A DNA stretch of 64,000 bases from Deltaproteobacteria bacterium (GTDB lineage Bacteria; UBA10199; GCA-002796325; JACPFF01), in contig JACPFF010000017.1 of the NCBI GenBank assembly GCA_016183065.1, positions 1 through 64,000 on the forward strand, given 5' to 3'. The position numbers and the translations under genes are program-made. Under the pieces are notes generated by a model. The model saw nothing but the letters and a program-made list of their open reading frames with translations, ran no database searches and had not been told where the DNA came from. The first letter of the stretch is position 1, and each line of letters starts with the position of its first letter. Below, piece after piece: positions 34,335 through 41,969 of this stretch.

Positions 34335-35177
34335 CTAAATCTCCACTGTGCCGGAAAAGAGTTGCTGCGCCGGTCCGGCCAATGTGACTTCATTGGATGT
34401 GCGGTCCCATGTCACGTTGACCTTCCCGCCGGGCATGTTGACGCTCACCTCGCGATCGGTCAGGCCGTTGAGCACTGCGGCAATGACGGTGGCGCACGCA
34501 CCAGTGCCGCATCCGAAGGTCTCCCCGGTGCCGCGCTCCCAGACGCGCATGTCGATTTCCGTGTTGGACAACACCTCCGCAAACTCCACGTTGATGCGTC
34601 GCGGAAAGGCATGATACGTCTCGATCATCGGTCCGTATTTGATGACCGGGAACTCTTTTGGGCGCTCAATGAAAATGACGCAGTGGGGATTGCCGAGTCC
34701 GCAACAGGTGATGCGGAACTCGCGGCCCTCCATTTTGAGCGGCCGGTTGATGACACGCCCGTTGAGATTGATGCCAATTTCTTTCCCCTTTACCGCCGGT
34801 TCGCCCATATTGACAACATAGTGTTTGCCGCGCTGTTGCACTGTTCGCATGCCACCTTTGGTCTCAAAGGGAATGATTTTTTTGCGGGAGAGGTTGTTGT
34901 CGAAGATATATTTGGCAATGGCGCGAATCCCGTTGCCGCACATCTCGGCCTCACCCCCATCGGGATTGAAGAACTGGGCCTTGAACTCCGTGTCCTTTCG
35001 TCGTGACTTGGTCAGCAGCAGGAGCTGATCGCCGCCGATGCCAAAGGGACGGTTAAGCAAGGCCTTGGCGGTTTTCTGCGGGACCGCGAGTGTCCAGCCG
35101 AGGGCGTCGAGCAAGATGAAATCATTCCCCGTGGCATACATTTTGACAAACGGGCGTGGTTTCGTTTTTGAGGCCAT
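34335..35177 (-). CDS. dapF: Diaminopimelate epimerase
   Basis: A 280-residue epimerase that turns LL-DAP into meso-DAP for peptidoglycan and lysine. Both catalytic Cys motifs are present: EMCGNGIRAIAKY and GCGTGACATVIA. It opens the seven-gene unit dapF-dapA-dapB-dapL-folK-transaldolase-RNA ligase. ATG 35177 has GGGAG eight bases upstream. A small ORF and a palindrome lie ahead of it. Confidence 0.95.
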   Translation of the reverse strand: MASKTKPRPFVKMYATGNDFILLDALGWTLAVPQKTAKALLNRPFGIGGDQLLLLTKSRRKDTEFKAQFFNPDGGEAEMCGNGIRAIAKYIFDNNLSRKKIIPFETKGGMRTVQQRGKHYVVNMGEPAVKGKEIGINLNGRVINRPLKMEGREFRITCCGLGNPHCVIFIERPKEFPVIKYGPMIETYHAFPRRINVEFAEVLSNTEIDMRVWERGTGETFGCGTGACATVIAAVLNGLTDREVSVNMPGGKVNVTWDRTSNEVTLAGPAQQLFSGTVEI

Positions 35178-35224
35178 ATGGAGGCTCCCGGCTGTGGATA
35201 AGATCTCGTAAGTTATTGAAAATA

Positions 35225-35443
35225 CTATATAAATATAACTGGCGAAAGATTGTAACAATGCACGACCGGTTTGTCAAAGAATTCTCGTGACAAGAAAACT
35301 CGGCGCGCCGTCTGTTCCGGCGGCTCCTCCAAGAGCAATAAGGTATGCAGCACATTTTCGCGATCCGCTTCCCTCAAGGCCTGCTCGAGTGTCAGCCCGT
35401 GGTGTTTGAGGAGCTTTTGAATCATGTGTCGATCGATCTGCAC
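35225..35443 (-). CDS. Possible small protein ahead of dapF
   Basis: A 72-residue frame (GTG 35443; ATG 35425 gives 66 residues) ending 47 bp before dapF on the same strand. It reads MIQKLLKHHGLTLEQALREA and continues as helices, then a Phe-rich tail. No family was recognised. Codon use is not clearly coding and the start is uncertain. A perfect inverted repeat just upstream overlaps a -10-like box. It may be a small regulator, a leader peptide or not a gene. Confidence 0.3.
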   Translation of the reverse strand: MQIDRHMIQKLLKHHGLTLEQALREADRENVLHTLLLLEEPPEQTARRVFLSREFFDKPVVHCYNLSPVIFI

Positions 35444-35451
35444 GGTCTGAA

Positions 35452-35470
35452 TGTGCTAAAATATAGCACA
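35452..35470. promoter_or_regulatory. Palindrome over a possible extended -10 box upstream of the dap unit
   Basis: TGTGCTA (35452-35458) and TAGCACA (35464-35470) are perfect inverted arms of 7 bp around AAATA. On the minus strand the centre contains TGCTATATT, an extended -10-like sequence. This could be an operator controlling the small ORF and the dap genes, or it could act on the divergent peptidase gene. Confidence 0.4.
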
Positions 35471-35571
35471 GCATACAACGGGAATCTTTTGCCGTCCCTA
35501 TGGACCTCCCCGTACGCATTGGCAATATTCCCGACTTTACTCGATGCCGACACTCCCAGTATGGGTTGGGG

Positions 35572-36501
35572 ATGATGAGATACCGATGGGTCTGTGGAGT
35601 GGTATTCATGGTGTGGAGTCTCACGACGTGGTCCGCCCATGCCGATCCACTCCCCCGTTTTCGCGTCACAGGCGATGGTGTCCTCCATGTGCAACGCGGG
35701 CGCGAAGTGGTGAGCGTTCACTATCGTCAGGGCGATGGGGCATATTCCCCGGAGGGAGCGACGCAGCTCGCGCGGTTATGGGGCGTGCGCGGTCATGATC
35801 CGATGCGTATAGAACCGCGGTTGCTCGAGGCGCTCGATCATCTCCAGGATCATTTTGCGAATCGGCCATTCGTCATTGTCTCGGGCTATCGCAGTCGGGA
35901 GCAGAATGCTGGGCTGCGGCGCCGACGCCTGCTGGCTGCACAGTCGAGCATGCACATCGAAGGGGGCGCGGTCGATCTCTTTTTTCCCGGGCTGGCGTCG
36001 GCAACCGTGGCCGAATACGCGCGGTCGCTCGAGTGTTGCGGGGTGGGCTATTATCACGGGAAGACGATTCACATCGATACCGGACCCGTCCGCTTCTGGG
36101 ATGAAAAGACCTCTGGCACCGAAGACCAGACGCCGCAGCGCAATGCCAAGATCATTGCGCGAACGGTGTATGATCGATACCCGCGCGATGAACCGGTGGT
36201 GATTCGTCTCATGCGGATTACCGAGTTCCCGGTGGTCGTTGCGACGGAGTGGACGCTGGAATGTGGGCGTGACAAGACATGGGATCGCGTCGGTCGGGTG
36301 CGGATCGGCTACCGGAATGTCTCCGGAAGGTGCGCCGTGCTGTCAGATCCGACGGTGGCGCGTGAGGGGATGTGGCTTCAAGCGTCTACCGACCGACACT
36401 GTCGTAACAAGGCGTATCGACTTGCCATTCCTTTTTGCCAGCGCACTGCCGAGACCATGCCGACCGAGATCGTGACCAATCATTTTGAAATCGGGAGTTG
36501 A
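35572..36501 (+). CDS. M15-type (MepK/DUF882-like) peptidoglycan endopeptidase
   Basis: A 309-residue exported protein with a signal peptide (MMRYRWVCGVVFMVWSL...SAHA). Residues about 95-165 have VSGYRSREQN, SSMHIEGGAVDLF and GKTIHIDTG, which give the zinc set H-x6-D and H-x-D/H of M15A enzymes such as MepK, which cut peptidoglycan cross-links. The C-terminal 140 residues form an extra domain that I do not recognise (TEFPVVVATEWTLE). ATG 35572 or 35575 may be used. It is divergent from the dap unit, which makes peptidoglycan precursors. Confidence 0.78.
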   Translation: MMRYRWVCGVVFMVWSLTTWSAHADPLPRFRVTGDGVLHVQRGREVVSVHYRQGDGAYSPEGATQLARLWGVRGHDPMRIEPRLLEALDHLQDHFANRPFVIVSGYRSREQNAGLRRRRLLAAQSSMHIEGGAVDLFFPGLASATVAEYARSLECCGVGYYHGKTIHIDTGPVRFWDEKTSGTEDQTPQRNAKIIARTVYDRYPRDEPVVIRLMRITEFPVVVATEWTLECGRDKTWDRVGRVRIGYRNVSGRCAVLSDPTVAREGMWLQASTDRHCRNKAYRLAIPFCQRTAETMPTEIVTNHFEIGS

Positions 36502-36659
36502 CGTCTCCGGTGATCTCGGCCATACTCTCCTCCGCCTAGAGACGTCGATTGGCCAGGTAGGACGCATCCCCGACAAGCAAATGGATCACACAACCGCCTG
36601 ACGCATCGAAACCTTTCGTATCTCCACATGAACCGCATGAGTCCTGCAGGAGGCCAGCA

Positions 36660-37910
36660 ATGCATTTGAGTGAATTGAAGCGGAAAAAAATCGGCGATCT
36701 CGTCCAATTGGCCAGCGAGCTCAACATCGACAATGCGTCCGGATTACGCAAACAGGATCTGATCTTTGCCTTGTTGCAACATCAGGCCGACCAAAAAAAG
36801 TCGATCTACGGCGAAGGGGTGCTGGAAATCCTGCCGGACGGATTCGGCTTCCTGCGGTCACCCGACTACAGCTATCTCCCCGGTCCGGACGATATCTATG
36901 TCTCGCCGTCGCAGATTCGGCGGTTTGCCTTGCGTACGGGCGACACCATTGCCGGCGAAATCCGGCCACCGAAAGAGGGTGAACGCTATTTTGCCTTGTT
37001 GAAAGTGTCGACGATCAACTTTGAAACGCCGGAAAAAGCGAAGACGAAAATTTTGTTCGACAACCTGACGCCACTCTATCCGAACGAACGGTTCAAGATG
37101 GAGGTCGAGGATCCGAAGTCGTTTTCCACGCGGATCATCGATCTGCTGACACCGCTCGGCAAGGGACAGCGGGCGCTGATTGTGTCGCCGCCGCGCGCGG
37201 GCAAGACCGTGCTCTTGCAAAACATTGCCAACGCGCTCACCAAAAACCATCCGCAAGTGAAGTTGATTGTGTTGCTCATCGACGAGCGTCCGGAAGAGGT
37301 CACGGACATGCAGCGCTCGGTCGAGGGCGAGGTCGTCAGCTCGACGTTCGACGAACAGGCCTCGCGCCACGTGCAGGTCGCGGAAATGGTCCTCGAAAAG
37401 GCGAAGCGATTGGTCGAGCATCAGAACGATGTCGTCATTCTTCTCGACAGCATCACGCGGCTCGCGCGTGCGTACAACGCGGTCGTGCCGCCGTCGGGCA
37501 AGATCCTCTCCGGCGGTGTCGATGCCAACGCACTCCATAAACCGAAGCGTTTCTTTGGGGCGGCACGCAATATCGAAGAGGGCGGGAGTCTCACGATCAT
37601 CGGGACGGCGCTGGTCGATACCGGGAGTCGCATGGATGAAGTCATCTTCGAGGAATTCAAGGGGACCGGCAACATGGAGATCCACCTTGATCGGAAACTG
37701 ATGGAAAAGCGGATCTTCCCCTGCATGGACATCAACAAATCCGGCACGCGGAAGGAGGAGCTGCTTCTGGAAGACAACATCCTCAAGCGCGTCTGGCTCT
37801 TGCGCAAGCTCTTACAGCCACTCAACCAGATCGACTCCATGGAGTTCCTCCTCAACAAAATGGAACCGTGCAAGACGAATCAGGACTTTCTCGATAGCAT
37901 GAACAAATAG
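36660..37910 (+). CDS. rho: Transcription termination factor Rho
   Basis: A 416-residue hexameric RNA helicase. It has the N-terminal helix bundle ([20 protein letters not shown]), the cold-shock-like RNA-binding fold ([20 protein letters not shown]), P-loop [14 protein letters not shown], Walker [18 protein letters not shown] and the R-loop [19 protein letters not shown]. The length is typical and there is no inserted domain. CAGGAGG sits six bases before the ATG. The 158-bp leader may serve for autogenous attenuation, as in other bacteria, but I see no clear structure in it. Confidence 0.97.
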   Translation: MHLSELKRKKIGDLVQLASELNIDNASGLRKQDLIFALLQHQADQKKSIYGEGVLEILPDGFGFLRSPDYSYLPGPDDIYVSPSQIRRFALRTGDTIAGEIRPPKEGERYFALLKVSTINFETPEKAKTKILFDNLTPLYPNERFKMEVEDPKSFSTRIIDLLTPLGKGQRALIVSPPRAGKTVLLQNIANALTKNHPQVKLIVLLIDERPEEVTDMQRSVEGEVVSSTFDEQASRHVQVAEMVLEKAKRLVEHQNDVVILLDSITRLARAYNAVVPPSGKILSGGVDANALHKPKRFFGAARNIEEGGSLTIIGTALVDTGSRMDEVIFEEFKGTGNMEIHLDRKLMEKRIFPCMDINKSGTRKEELLLEDNILKRVWLLRKLLQPLNQIDSMEFLLNKMEPCKTNQDFLDSMNK

Positions 37911-37918
37911 CCCTGCGG

Positions 37919-38002
37919 CTATTACAGGGGCTCACGTACCCTGCAGCGAAGCCTCCGGGGACTTTCTCGTCCACCCCGCTGCGCTGGGTCGTGGGGCCCC
38001 AC
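37919..38002. repeat. GC-rich mosaic palindromic repeat, copy 4
   Basis: It starts CTATTACAGGGGCTCACGT nine bases after the rho stop codon and ends GTGGGGCCCCAC. Inner parts are shorter and more diverged than in the other copies (CAGCGAAGCCTCC, CCCCGCTGCGCTGGG). It may act as a terminator of rho. With the MITE at 38051-38229 it fills the 319-bp gap between rho and the next gene. Confidence 0.8.
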
Positions 38003-38050
38003 TCTCCGCCGGAGGAGATCGAATGCGAAATTTGTTGATGCGGGATCTTA

Positions 38051-38229
38051 GGGTCTGACCGGAAATACCTATTCATTTTGGCATCTCATCTTGGGACCAT
38101 CTTTGCCCGATCTTCACTCGCAAAATCCTCAACATAGCCTGGCTATGCCTCCGGTTTTGCTCCCTCAGATCGGCCACATCTGGCCCCAAGCTGAGCGCCA
38201 AAACAGAACAGGTATTTCCGGTCAGACCC
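38051..38229. mobile_element. Palindromic MITE with TNA target duplication (179 bp)
   Basis: Perfect 20-bp terminal inverted repeats start GGGTCTGACCGGAAATAC (38051-38070) and end with the complement (38210-38229). TTA flanks both sides (38048-38050 and 38230-38232). The centre is a hairpin (38120-38160) around CAAAATCCTCAACATAGCC and GGCTATGCCTCCGGTTTTG. No ORF. The right TTA is the stop codon of the DUF2233 gene. Its end GGTCAGACCC equals the end of the IS fragment at 147-156, so an IS5/IS1031-like transposase could have moved it. Confidence 0.8.
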
Positions 38230-39009
38230 TTACTTTGGCACGACAATGACCGCATCGGTGACGGTGCTCAAGTTTGGCACATGCACACGGAACCTGCCGA
38301 TGCGGGCGTAGAGTTGCGTGGAGCGGCCACCGTCAAGATTGAGGGCATCGCGACAGGCAAAACCGCCCTCGGCCGTCGCACGGCGGAGGAGGTCCGCCAG
38401 GGTGCTGGTCGACATGGGGGCGTTTTCGGTGGCGGCAACAACGATGCGATGTTCAGGGGTAATGCAGAGTGCGGAGCGTTCGGCCATGCCCTCTTTGAGG
38501 GGGGGCACCCGTCCGTCGACAATGAGGCGCGGGCCGGACTGGACAGCCATGCGCGTTTGCGACGAGGGCCGATAGGCCCATGGTGGGGCAATGTGTGGCG
38601 TGGTCCCTTCAAGCGAAAAGATCCCCCACCAACTGGTCGATTTGAGGGGCGTGCGTCTCTTCCCGTTTTGAATGCGCAGGCCGAGTGGCTGGAGTTCCGG
38701 GCTGAAAAACCCGCCGTTGATGGCAACGCGTGCCTTGGTTCGCTCGGCGAGTTCTCTGACCGATGCGCTCTGTTGGCCAAAGTCGCTGGCAAAGGCCACG
38801 TCGAGGCGATAGTGTTGGGGATCCACGCGGAAGGCGTGCAGAAAGCTCCCCATGTTATCGCTGCCGAACGAGACCATGGCATATTCGAGACCGGGCGCCA
38901 GGGTCCGCCACGTCGTGGCCTTGGCGTGGGCCGTACATGGTGCACAGATCACCATGCAACACAACGCGAGGAGGCGGGAATATGGTGCGTTAACTTTTCC
39001 TGAGTACAT
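38230..39009 (-). CDS. Phosphodiester glycosidase / DUF2233 family protein
   Basis: A 259-residue exported protein with a signal peptide (residues about 8-29, ending TAHA). It carries the DUF2233 marks RVAINGGFF, MAVQSGPRLIVDG and DALNLDGGRSTQLY, shared with the lysosomal uncovering enzyme and bacterial exopolysaccharide-linked proteins. It likely acts on a phosphodiester-linked sugar in the periplasm. The stop codon is formed by the target duplication of the adjacent MITE. A large inverted repeat lies upstream. Confidence 0.85.
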   Translation of the reverse strand: MYSGKVNAPYSRLLALCCMVICAPCTAHAKATTWRTLAPGLEYAMVSFGSDNMGSFLHAFRVDPQHYRLDVAFASDFGQQSASVRELAERTKARVAINGGFFSPELQPLGLRIQNGKRRTPLKSTSWWGIFSLEGTTPHIAPPWAYRPSSQTRMAVQSGPRLIVDGRVPPLKEGMAERSALCITPEHRIVVAATENAPMSTSTLADLLRRATAEGGFACRDALNLDGGRSTQLYARIGRFRVHVPNLSTVTDAVIVVPK

Positions 39010-39016
39010 GCGTTTT

Positions 39017-39080
39017 ACTGTACCATAAGTATTTCTAACGTTTCATGAGCACATGTGTACTCATGAAACGTTGAAATACT
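39017..39080 (-). promoter_or_regulatory. -10 box and large inverted repeat upstream of the DUF2233 gene
   Basis: On the minus strand TACAGT (39017-39022) ends seven bases before ATG 39009. No good -35 is seen; instead an inverted repeat of 21-22 bp per arm (39028-39049 and 39060-39080, one bulged base) with core CGTTTCATGAG / CTCATGAAACG is centred about 45 bp upstream of the predicted start. This is where an activator would bind. It could equally be a terminator for the adaptor gene, whose stop is 36 bp further upstream. Confidence 0.5.
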
Positions 39081-39115
39081 ATATTGTCGGACATTTCGTC
39101 TGCGCATCACCATCG

Positions 39116-40180
39116 CTATCGCCGCATATCGACAATGGCACCGTCGGCCAGGTCCTCTTGACCCTTCACCGCCACCCACGCGTTGGCCGTGACTCCGCCC
39201 GTCAAGACCGCTTCCTGTTTGGTGATCGACTTGACAACGACGCGCCGCAATCGGGCAATCCCCTCCTCGATGACGAAGAGATGGGGTTGATTTCGCTGCA
39301 TGACGATGGCCGAGGCCGGGATCACATAGACGTCGTGCTCCTTTGTGGAATTGAATTCCGCAAAGCCGCGCATGCCGAGTTTGAGCGTCCGCTCCGGATT
39401 GGGGATGATCGCCCAGACGGCAAACGTGCGGTCCGGCAGATGGAGTTCCGGACCGACAAAGCGGACGCTCGCATCAAAGGTCTCCCCGCCGAGTTCGTCG
39501 ATGCGCACCTTCACTGTATCGCCAATCGCAATGCCGCCGGCCTCATCGGCATCGAGGTGAAAGGTCGCGAGAATGGGGTCGACATTGACCAATTCGAGGA
39601 TCGGTTTCTCGGCCCCCACGGTCTCATTGGGCGCCACATGCCGCTTGATGACCATCCCATTCAGCGGACTGGGGACGGTGGTCTGACTGAGGGCGTGTTC
39701 GATCGCCGCGATATCGGCATCAACCCGTGCGAGTTCCGCTTCATCGAGTGCCACCTCTTTTTCGATGCCGGTCGATTGAATGTCCGACATTTTCCCCGCC
39801 TCACGCAGTTCACTGCGATGTTCGAGCAGGTACTGGTTTTTTTCCGTCCGTGCCTGGACCTCGCGACGCGCAGTGCGTTCTTGGTGCAATTGCGTGCGGA
39901 GCTCGCTCTCGTCGAGATGGAGCAGGGGATCGCCTTTTAGGACTTCATCGCCCACATCGGCCGCAAATTTCTCCACGCGGACATCCTGGGGAAAATTGAT
40001 GGTGGCCGTGTCGCTGGCATTCAGCGTTGCCGTGACGGTCATGGTGGGTGCGGTCTTGCGCGTTTCCACCTGGGCCACGGTCACGGCCTGTCCGAGCCCG
40101 CCGCGCGAAAAAAAATTCCGGCATCCGCTGGCGGTGGATGCGAGGACGATCAAACCGATGATCAGAGAAAAATGCCCCAC
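39116..40180 (-). CDS. Periplasmic adaptor (membrane fusion) lipoprotein
   Basis: A 354-residue HlyD/AcrA-type adaptor. The start has a hydrophobic stretch ending in a lipobox (LASTASGC). Then follow a lipoyl half (ADVGDEVLKGDPLLHLDE), a coiled-coil hairpin (residues about 85-160), the second lipoyl half (SPLNGMVIKRHVAPNETV) and beta-barrel parts (ATFHLDADEAGGIAIGDTV, VIPASAIVMQRNQPHLFVIE). It would link an inner-membrane pump to an outer-membrane channel; no pump is next to it on this strand. Start GTG 40180 matches a promoter but the signal lacks basic residues; a TTG 16 codons upstream (L of LIFSAAL) is an alternative. Confidence 0.85.
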   Translation of the reverse strand: MGHFSLIIGLIVLASTASGCRNFFSRGGLGQAVTVAQVETRKTAPTMTVTATLNASDTATINFPQDVRVEKFAADVGDEVLKGDPLLHLDESELRTQLHQERTARREVQARTEKNQYLLEHRSELREAGKMSDIQSTGIEKEVALDEAELARVDADIAAIEHALSQTTVPSPLNGMVIKRHVAPNETVGAEKPILELVNVDPILATFHLDADEAGGIAIGDTVKVRIDELGGETFDASVRFVGPELHLPDRTFAVWAIIPNPERTLKLGMRGFAEFNSTKEHDVYVIPASAIVMQRNQPHLFVIEEGIARLRRVVVKSITKQEAVLTGGVTANAWVAVKGQEDLADGAIVDMRR

Positions 40181-40187
40181 GGCGCGA

Positions 40188-40216
40188 ATTGTAGAGAGCG
40201 CCGCAGAAAATATCAA
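40188..40216 (-). promoter_or_regulatory. Predicted leaderless promoter of the adaptor gene
   Basis: On the minus strand TTGATA and TACAAT are 17 bp apart; the -10 box ends seven bases before GTG 40180. No Shine-Dalgarno. It is back to back with the promoter of the ABC operon. Confidence 0.6.
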
Positions 40217-40241
40217 CCAGAGACTGGATGGTGAGTAGGGC

Positions 40242-40270
40242 TTGACACTCACCGAAGTTTTGATCAGAAT
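40242..40270 (+). promoter_or_regulatory. Predicted leaderless promoter of the ABC operon
   Basis: TTGACA (40242-40247), 17 bp, CAGAAT (40265-40270). The -10 box ends eight bases before ATG 40279; no Shine-Dalgarno is present. Confidence 0.6.
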
Positions 40271-40278
40271 CCGCCGCC

Positions 40279-41202
40279 ATGATTGAGGTCTCGGAAGTGT
40301 CCAAACGGTTTGGTCCGGTCTCTGCCGTTGATCAGGTCTCCATGATGGTCGCGCGCGGTGAGATCGTGGGCCTGTTGGGCCCGAACGGTGCGGGGAAGAC
40401 GACGACCATGCGGATGATGACCGGTTTTCTCCAGGCCGATGCCGGGAGATTGCGCATTGACGAGATCGATGTCGCCAGCGAGCCGCTGCGAGCCCGCAGT
40501 CGGATTGGATATCTGCCGGAGAATGCGCCGCTCTACCATGACATGGAGGTGACCGACTTTCTCCGCTACGTGGCGCGTCTGCGCAAACTCCCGCGCGGCG
40601 AGCATCTCCCCCGCTTGCGCGACATGGTGGAGCGTTGCAGTCTCGGAGAGGTCGTTGGGCGCCCCATCGGGCAACTGTCGAAAGGGTATCGTCAGCGGGT
40701 CGGTCTGGCAGCGGCCATGTTGCATCGGCCACCGGTGCTGATTCTGGATGAACCGACGAGCGGCCTCGACCCGAACCAGATCCAGGAGATCCGGCAGTTG
40801 ATCCGTGAAATCGGCCGGGAATGCACCGTGGTTTTGTCGACCCATATCCTGCAGGAGGTCGAGGCCGTCTGTCAGCGGGCCGTAATCATCAATCGGGGGA
40901 AAGTCGTGGGCGAGGGGACCATTGGGGAGCTGATGGCCCGTGGGCGTGGTCGCGTTCGTTACCACCTCCATCTCCAGGCCACCGAACCTGCGGTGCGCGA
41001 GCATGCCAGGGCCTTGCACGGCGCACAACTCATCGACTGCCGGTCCACCAATGGGGAGTGGCATGAAGTGGTTTTCGAAGCAACCAATGGCATGGCCGGT
41101 ACGGATTTTTTTGACTGGACTGTGGCGCACGGCTGGAAGCTGCAGGAGTTACGCCGCGAGGCGGCGAGTTTGGAAGAGGTCTTCCGTCAATTAACCGCAT
41201 AG
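40279..41202 (+). CDS. ABC transporter ATP-binding protein (GldA/NosF-like)
   Basis: A 307-residue ATPase with Walker A GPNGAGKTTTMRMM, signature LSKGYRQRVGLA, Walker B VLILDEPTSGLDP and the switch His in VVLSTHILQEVEA. The C-terminal 80 residues are the extra domain of ABC-2 ATPases (EVVFEATNGMAGTDFFDW). It drives the permease encoded 56 bp downstream. With the two following genes it resembles the GldA-GldFG group, linked to gliding in Bacteroidetes but widespread with unknown substrate. Confidence 0.92.
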   Translation: MIEVSEVSKRFGPVSAVDQVSMMVARGEIVGLLGPNGAGKTTTMRMMTGFLQADAGRLRIDEIDVASEPLRARSRIGYLPENAPLYHDMEVTDFLRYVARLRKLPRGEHLPRLRDMVERCSLGEVVGRPIGQLSKGYRQRVGLAAAMLHRPPVLILDEPTSGLDPNQIQEIRQLIREIGRECTVVLSTHILQEVEAVCQRAVIINRGKVVGEGTIGELMARGRGRVRYHLHLQATEPAVREHARALHGAQLIDCRSTNGEWHEVVFEATNGMAGTDFFDWTVAHGWKLQELRREAASLEEVFRQLTA

Positions 41203-41258
41203 TACTACAGGTGGAGAGAGACTAGAGACCACTGTAGTTATAGGAGCATTGCAGATCC

Positions 41259-41969
41259 ATGCAGACCATCGTGGCAGTCGCACAACGGGAGTTTTTGGCC
41301 TACTTTCGATCCCCCATCGCCTACATTTTTGTGACGACCTTCCTCGTTTTGACCTATTTTCTCTTCTTTCGGGGATTTTTTCTCATGGGTGAGGCTGATT
41401 TGCGGCCTTTTTTCAGTCTGATGCCCTGGATTTTCCTTTTTTATATTCCGGCCGTGGCCATGGGGAAGTGGGCCGAAGAACGTCGACAGGGGACGTTGGA
41501 ATTGCTCCTGACCCTCCCGGTGGCGGACCGCGACGTGGTCTTGGGGAAATTTTTTGCCGGACTGGGACTCATCGCCACGGCAATCATGGGGACGTTGCCG
41601 CTTGCCGTGACGGTCAGCCTCCTGGGGAATCTCGATTGGGGCCCCGTCATTGGCGGCTATTTGGGCCTTCTCTTTTTGGGCGGGGCCTATTTGTCGGTCG
41701 GCTTGGTCGTGTCGAGTGGTACACAGAATCAGATCATTGCCTTTATTGTCAGCGTTATCGCCGCCTTTGTCCTGTTGATCATCGGCGAACCGATTGTCAC
41801 AGTGGCCGTTCCGAAGGTCTTGGTGACAGCGATCCAATATTTCGGCCTGACCTATCATTTTGAATCGATTCGGCGGGGCGTGATCGACTCGAGCGATCTC
41901 CTCTATTACCTCTCGGTGATCGGATTCTTTTTGTGGGTCAATTGCCGGATTGTGCGGGAGCGGCGATGA
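41259..41969 (+). CDS. ABC-2 type permease (GldF-like)
   Basis: A 236-residue inner-membrane protein with six predicted membrane helices. It shows the N-terminal AQREFLAYFRSPIAYIFVT and WAEERRQGTLELLLTLPVADRDVVLGKF, both common in GldF-type permeases. It overlaps the next gene by four bases. It would form the transport path with the ATPase encoded before it. Confidence 0.9.
   Translation: MQTIVAVAQREFLAYFRSPIAYIFVTTFLVLTYFLFFRGFFLMGEADLRPFFSLMPWIFLFYIPAVAMGKWAEERRQGTLELLLTLPVADRDVVLGKFFAGLGLIATAIMGTLPLAVTVSLLGNLDWGPVIGGYLGLLFLGGAYLSVGLVVSSGTQNQIIAFIVSVIAAFVLLIIGEPIVTVAVPKVLVTAIQYFGLTYHFESIRRGVIDSSDLLYYLSVIGFFLWVNCRIVRERR

Noticed and set aside
36502-36659. Riboswitch or attenuator in the rho leader
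   Set aside because: Rho leaders are often autoregulated, but I find no clear hairpin or conserved element here.
40180-41969. Adaptor and ABC genes as one MacAB-type efflux system
   Set aside because: They are divergent, the permease is of the GldF type without a MacB periplasmic domain, and the ABC operon has its own GldG/DUF4340 genes.
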